From Berkiella sp964594635 (lineage in GTDB: Bacteria > Pseudomonadota > Gammaproteobacteria > Berkiellales > Berkiellaceae), in the NCBI GenBank assembly GCA_964594635.1, contig CAZQMV010000003.1:62001-126000 (forward strand): a stretch of DNA of 64,000 bases, given 5' to 3'. Positions 63,246 through 64,000 of the stretch are shown one piece after another. A program made the position numbers and the translations under genes. How positions within the stretch are numbered: the first letter of the stretch is position 1; each line of letters starts with the position of its first letter. The notes beneath the pieces were generated by a model that saw nothing but the letters and a program-made list of their open reading frames with translations, was not told where the DNA came from and searched no databases.

Positions 63246-63455
63246 ATGACAGGAAAGGCCATGAGACCTGAAGATGTATTACCTGATCAAGATAGCTTTA
63301 TTACCTAAGGTGGACAACAACTGCGAAAAGGCAGCGTTGCCGCTTTTATGGCTAATATCAGCATTTTACAAAATGAAGCAGCTCAGGCTGAACATACGAC
63401 TGCCCCCACCCTAACCCTCCCCCACAAGTGGGAGAGGGGACAGGATCGGAGTTAA
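63246..63455 (+). pseudogene. Broken small conserved gene, 3' end replaced by a REP-like repeat
   Basis: ATG at 63246 opens MTGKAMRPEDVLPDQDSFIT, then an in-frame TAA at 63306-63308. The same frame continues as GGQQLRKGSVAAFMANISILQNEAAQAE, a pattern (RKG.VAAF.AN..IL.N) I associate with a short conserved protein of unknown function. The frame then runs into the REP-like element and stops at 63453. It is truncated and nonsense-mutated, so not functional. Confidence 0.5.
63402..63442. repeat. REP-like palindromic repeat
   Basis: CCCTCCCCCAC (63415-63425) and GTGGGAGAGGG (63428-63438) form a hairpin with 10 of 11 pairs and an AA loop, preceded by TGCCCCCACCCTAA. This type of CCCTCCCC..GGGAGAGGG element is dispersed in many gammaproteobacterial genomes. 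It lies 13 nt beyond the dnaJ stop and could also cap that transcript. Confidence 0.6.
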
Positions 63456-64000
63456 AATTTCATTTTATCAAAAAAATCTTTTACTTTTCCAAACCACTTA
63501 TCCACACGCGGGCTATTTTTGTCCGCTTCATAATGGGTTTCGAATTCACGTAATAGTTCTTTTTGTTTCTTATTTAAATCCACAGGGGTTTCCACAATCA
63601 CACGGCAGAGTAAATCACCTTGGTGTCTACCACGAATAGGCTTCACGCCTTTGCCTGCAATTTTAAAGATTTTACCGGTTTGCGTTTCAGAAGGAATATG
63701 TAGCTTAACGCGACCATCCAATGTGGGCACTTCTAAGTCGCCCCCAAGAGCTGCAGTAATAAAACTAATGGGCACTTCGCAATATAAATGCTCGCCTTCG
63801 CGTTGAAAAATGGGATGTTCCTTGACATGGACTTCAACATACAAGTCACCAGCAATGCCCCCTTGCGGAGCGGCTTCGCCTTCGCCATTTAAGCGAACTC
63901 TATCTCCTTGATCGACACCGGCGGGTATTTTAACTTGCAGTTTCTTCTCATCTTGAACACGACCTTGGCCACGGCATGGCCGGCATGGATCAGAAATAAT
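63452..64000 (-). CDS. dnaJ: Chaperone protein DnaJ, C-terminal part (runs off window)
   Basis: The frame is open from the right edge to 63452. Visible are the last zinc-binding motif (CRPCRGQGRV), then KKLQVKIPAGVDQGDRVRLNGEGEA, the substrate-binding domains (LYVEVHVKEHPIFQREG, ISFITAALGGDLEVPTLDG) and the C-terminal dimerisation part. Co-chaperone of DnaK. The J domain lies beyond the window. The dnaJ-dapB order is conserved in relatives. Confidence 0.97.
   Translation of the reverse strand: MISDPCRPCRGQGRVQDEKKLQVKIPAGVDQGDRVRLNGEGEAAPQGGIAGDLYVEVHVKEHPIFQREGEHLYCEVPISFITAALGGDLEVPTLDGRVKLHIPSETQTGKIFKIAGKGVKPIRGRHQGDLLCRVIVETPVDLNKKQKELLREFETHYEADKNSPRVDKWFGKVKDFFDKMKF

Overview
The window looks like the chromosome of an intracellular, AT-rich gammaproteobacterium of the Legionellales / Coxiella / Berkiella type. 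Two things point there. Conserved housekeeping blocks (dnaJ-dapB-carAB-greA, yhbY/rlmE-ftsH-folP-glmM, tpiA-secG-tRNA-Leu-nuoA..N) are arranged as in that group. They are interrupted by large ORFs carrying eukaryotic-like domains (ankyrin repeats, a Ser/Thr kinase, a RhoGEF/DH-like region, a lipase, coiled coils with glycine-rich membrane hairpins), which is the usual look of secreted host-directed effectors. The species assignment is inference.

Layout. 1-1963: the 5' end of a cytochrome P450-like gene, an outer-membrane barrel protein and a divergent acyltransferase-like gene, with a palindromic operator-like sequence between them. 2021-5650: a scrambled accessory island. It holds an IS3 transposase remnant, GC-rich palindromic repeats, a 323-bp near-identical direct duplication, and a row of small minus-strand genes that look like immunity genes. 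Several of these follow short orphan C-terminal coding tails. 5652-12331: a 2123-residue ankyrin / coiled-coil protein whose last ~150 residues look like a polymorphic-toxin tip, translationally coupled (TAATG) to a 102-residue putative immunity protein. 12387-17312: a methyltransferase pseudogene, a coiled-coil membrane protein, a 97-residue protein with a double-glycine-like leader, an ankyrin membrane protein, and two look-alike promoters with short leader ORFs.

17406-31848 is a complete 14-gene nuo operon (respiratory complex I, nuoA to nuoN, minus strand) ending in a strong intrinsic terminator. Upstream of it are tRNA-Leu(GAG), secG and tpiA. 33248-43130 is an effector-like block (kinase, LuxR-type regulator, RhoGEF-lipase, and a 1219-residue ankyrin protein with an OspF/SpvC-like region) wedged between tpiA and glmM. 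43144-48397 is glmM-folP-ftsH-rlmE and divergent yhbY. 48410-52761 is a two-gene RND efflux operon with its own promoter. 52758-57648 is greA-carB-carA. 57776-62358 is a second block of unrecognised and eukaryote-interaction-like genes, including an FAD monooxygenase-like protein. It separates carA from dapB. The window ends in the 3' part of dnaJ.

How the parts fit: the housekeeping genes form compact minus-strand operons with overlapping starts and stops, and accessory genes are inserted at operon boundaries. The most unusual part is 2.5-12.3 kb: a giant ankyrin-scaffold toxin-like gene with its coupled immunity gene, followed by an eroding cassette array of orphan toxin tails and immunity genes separated by palindromic repeats.
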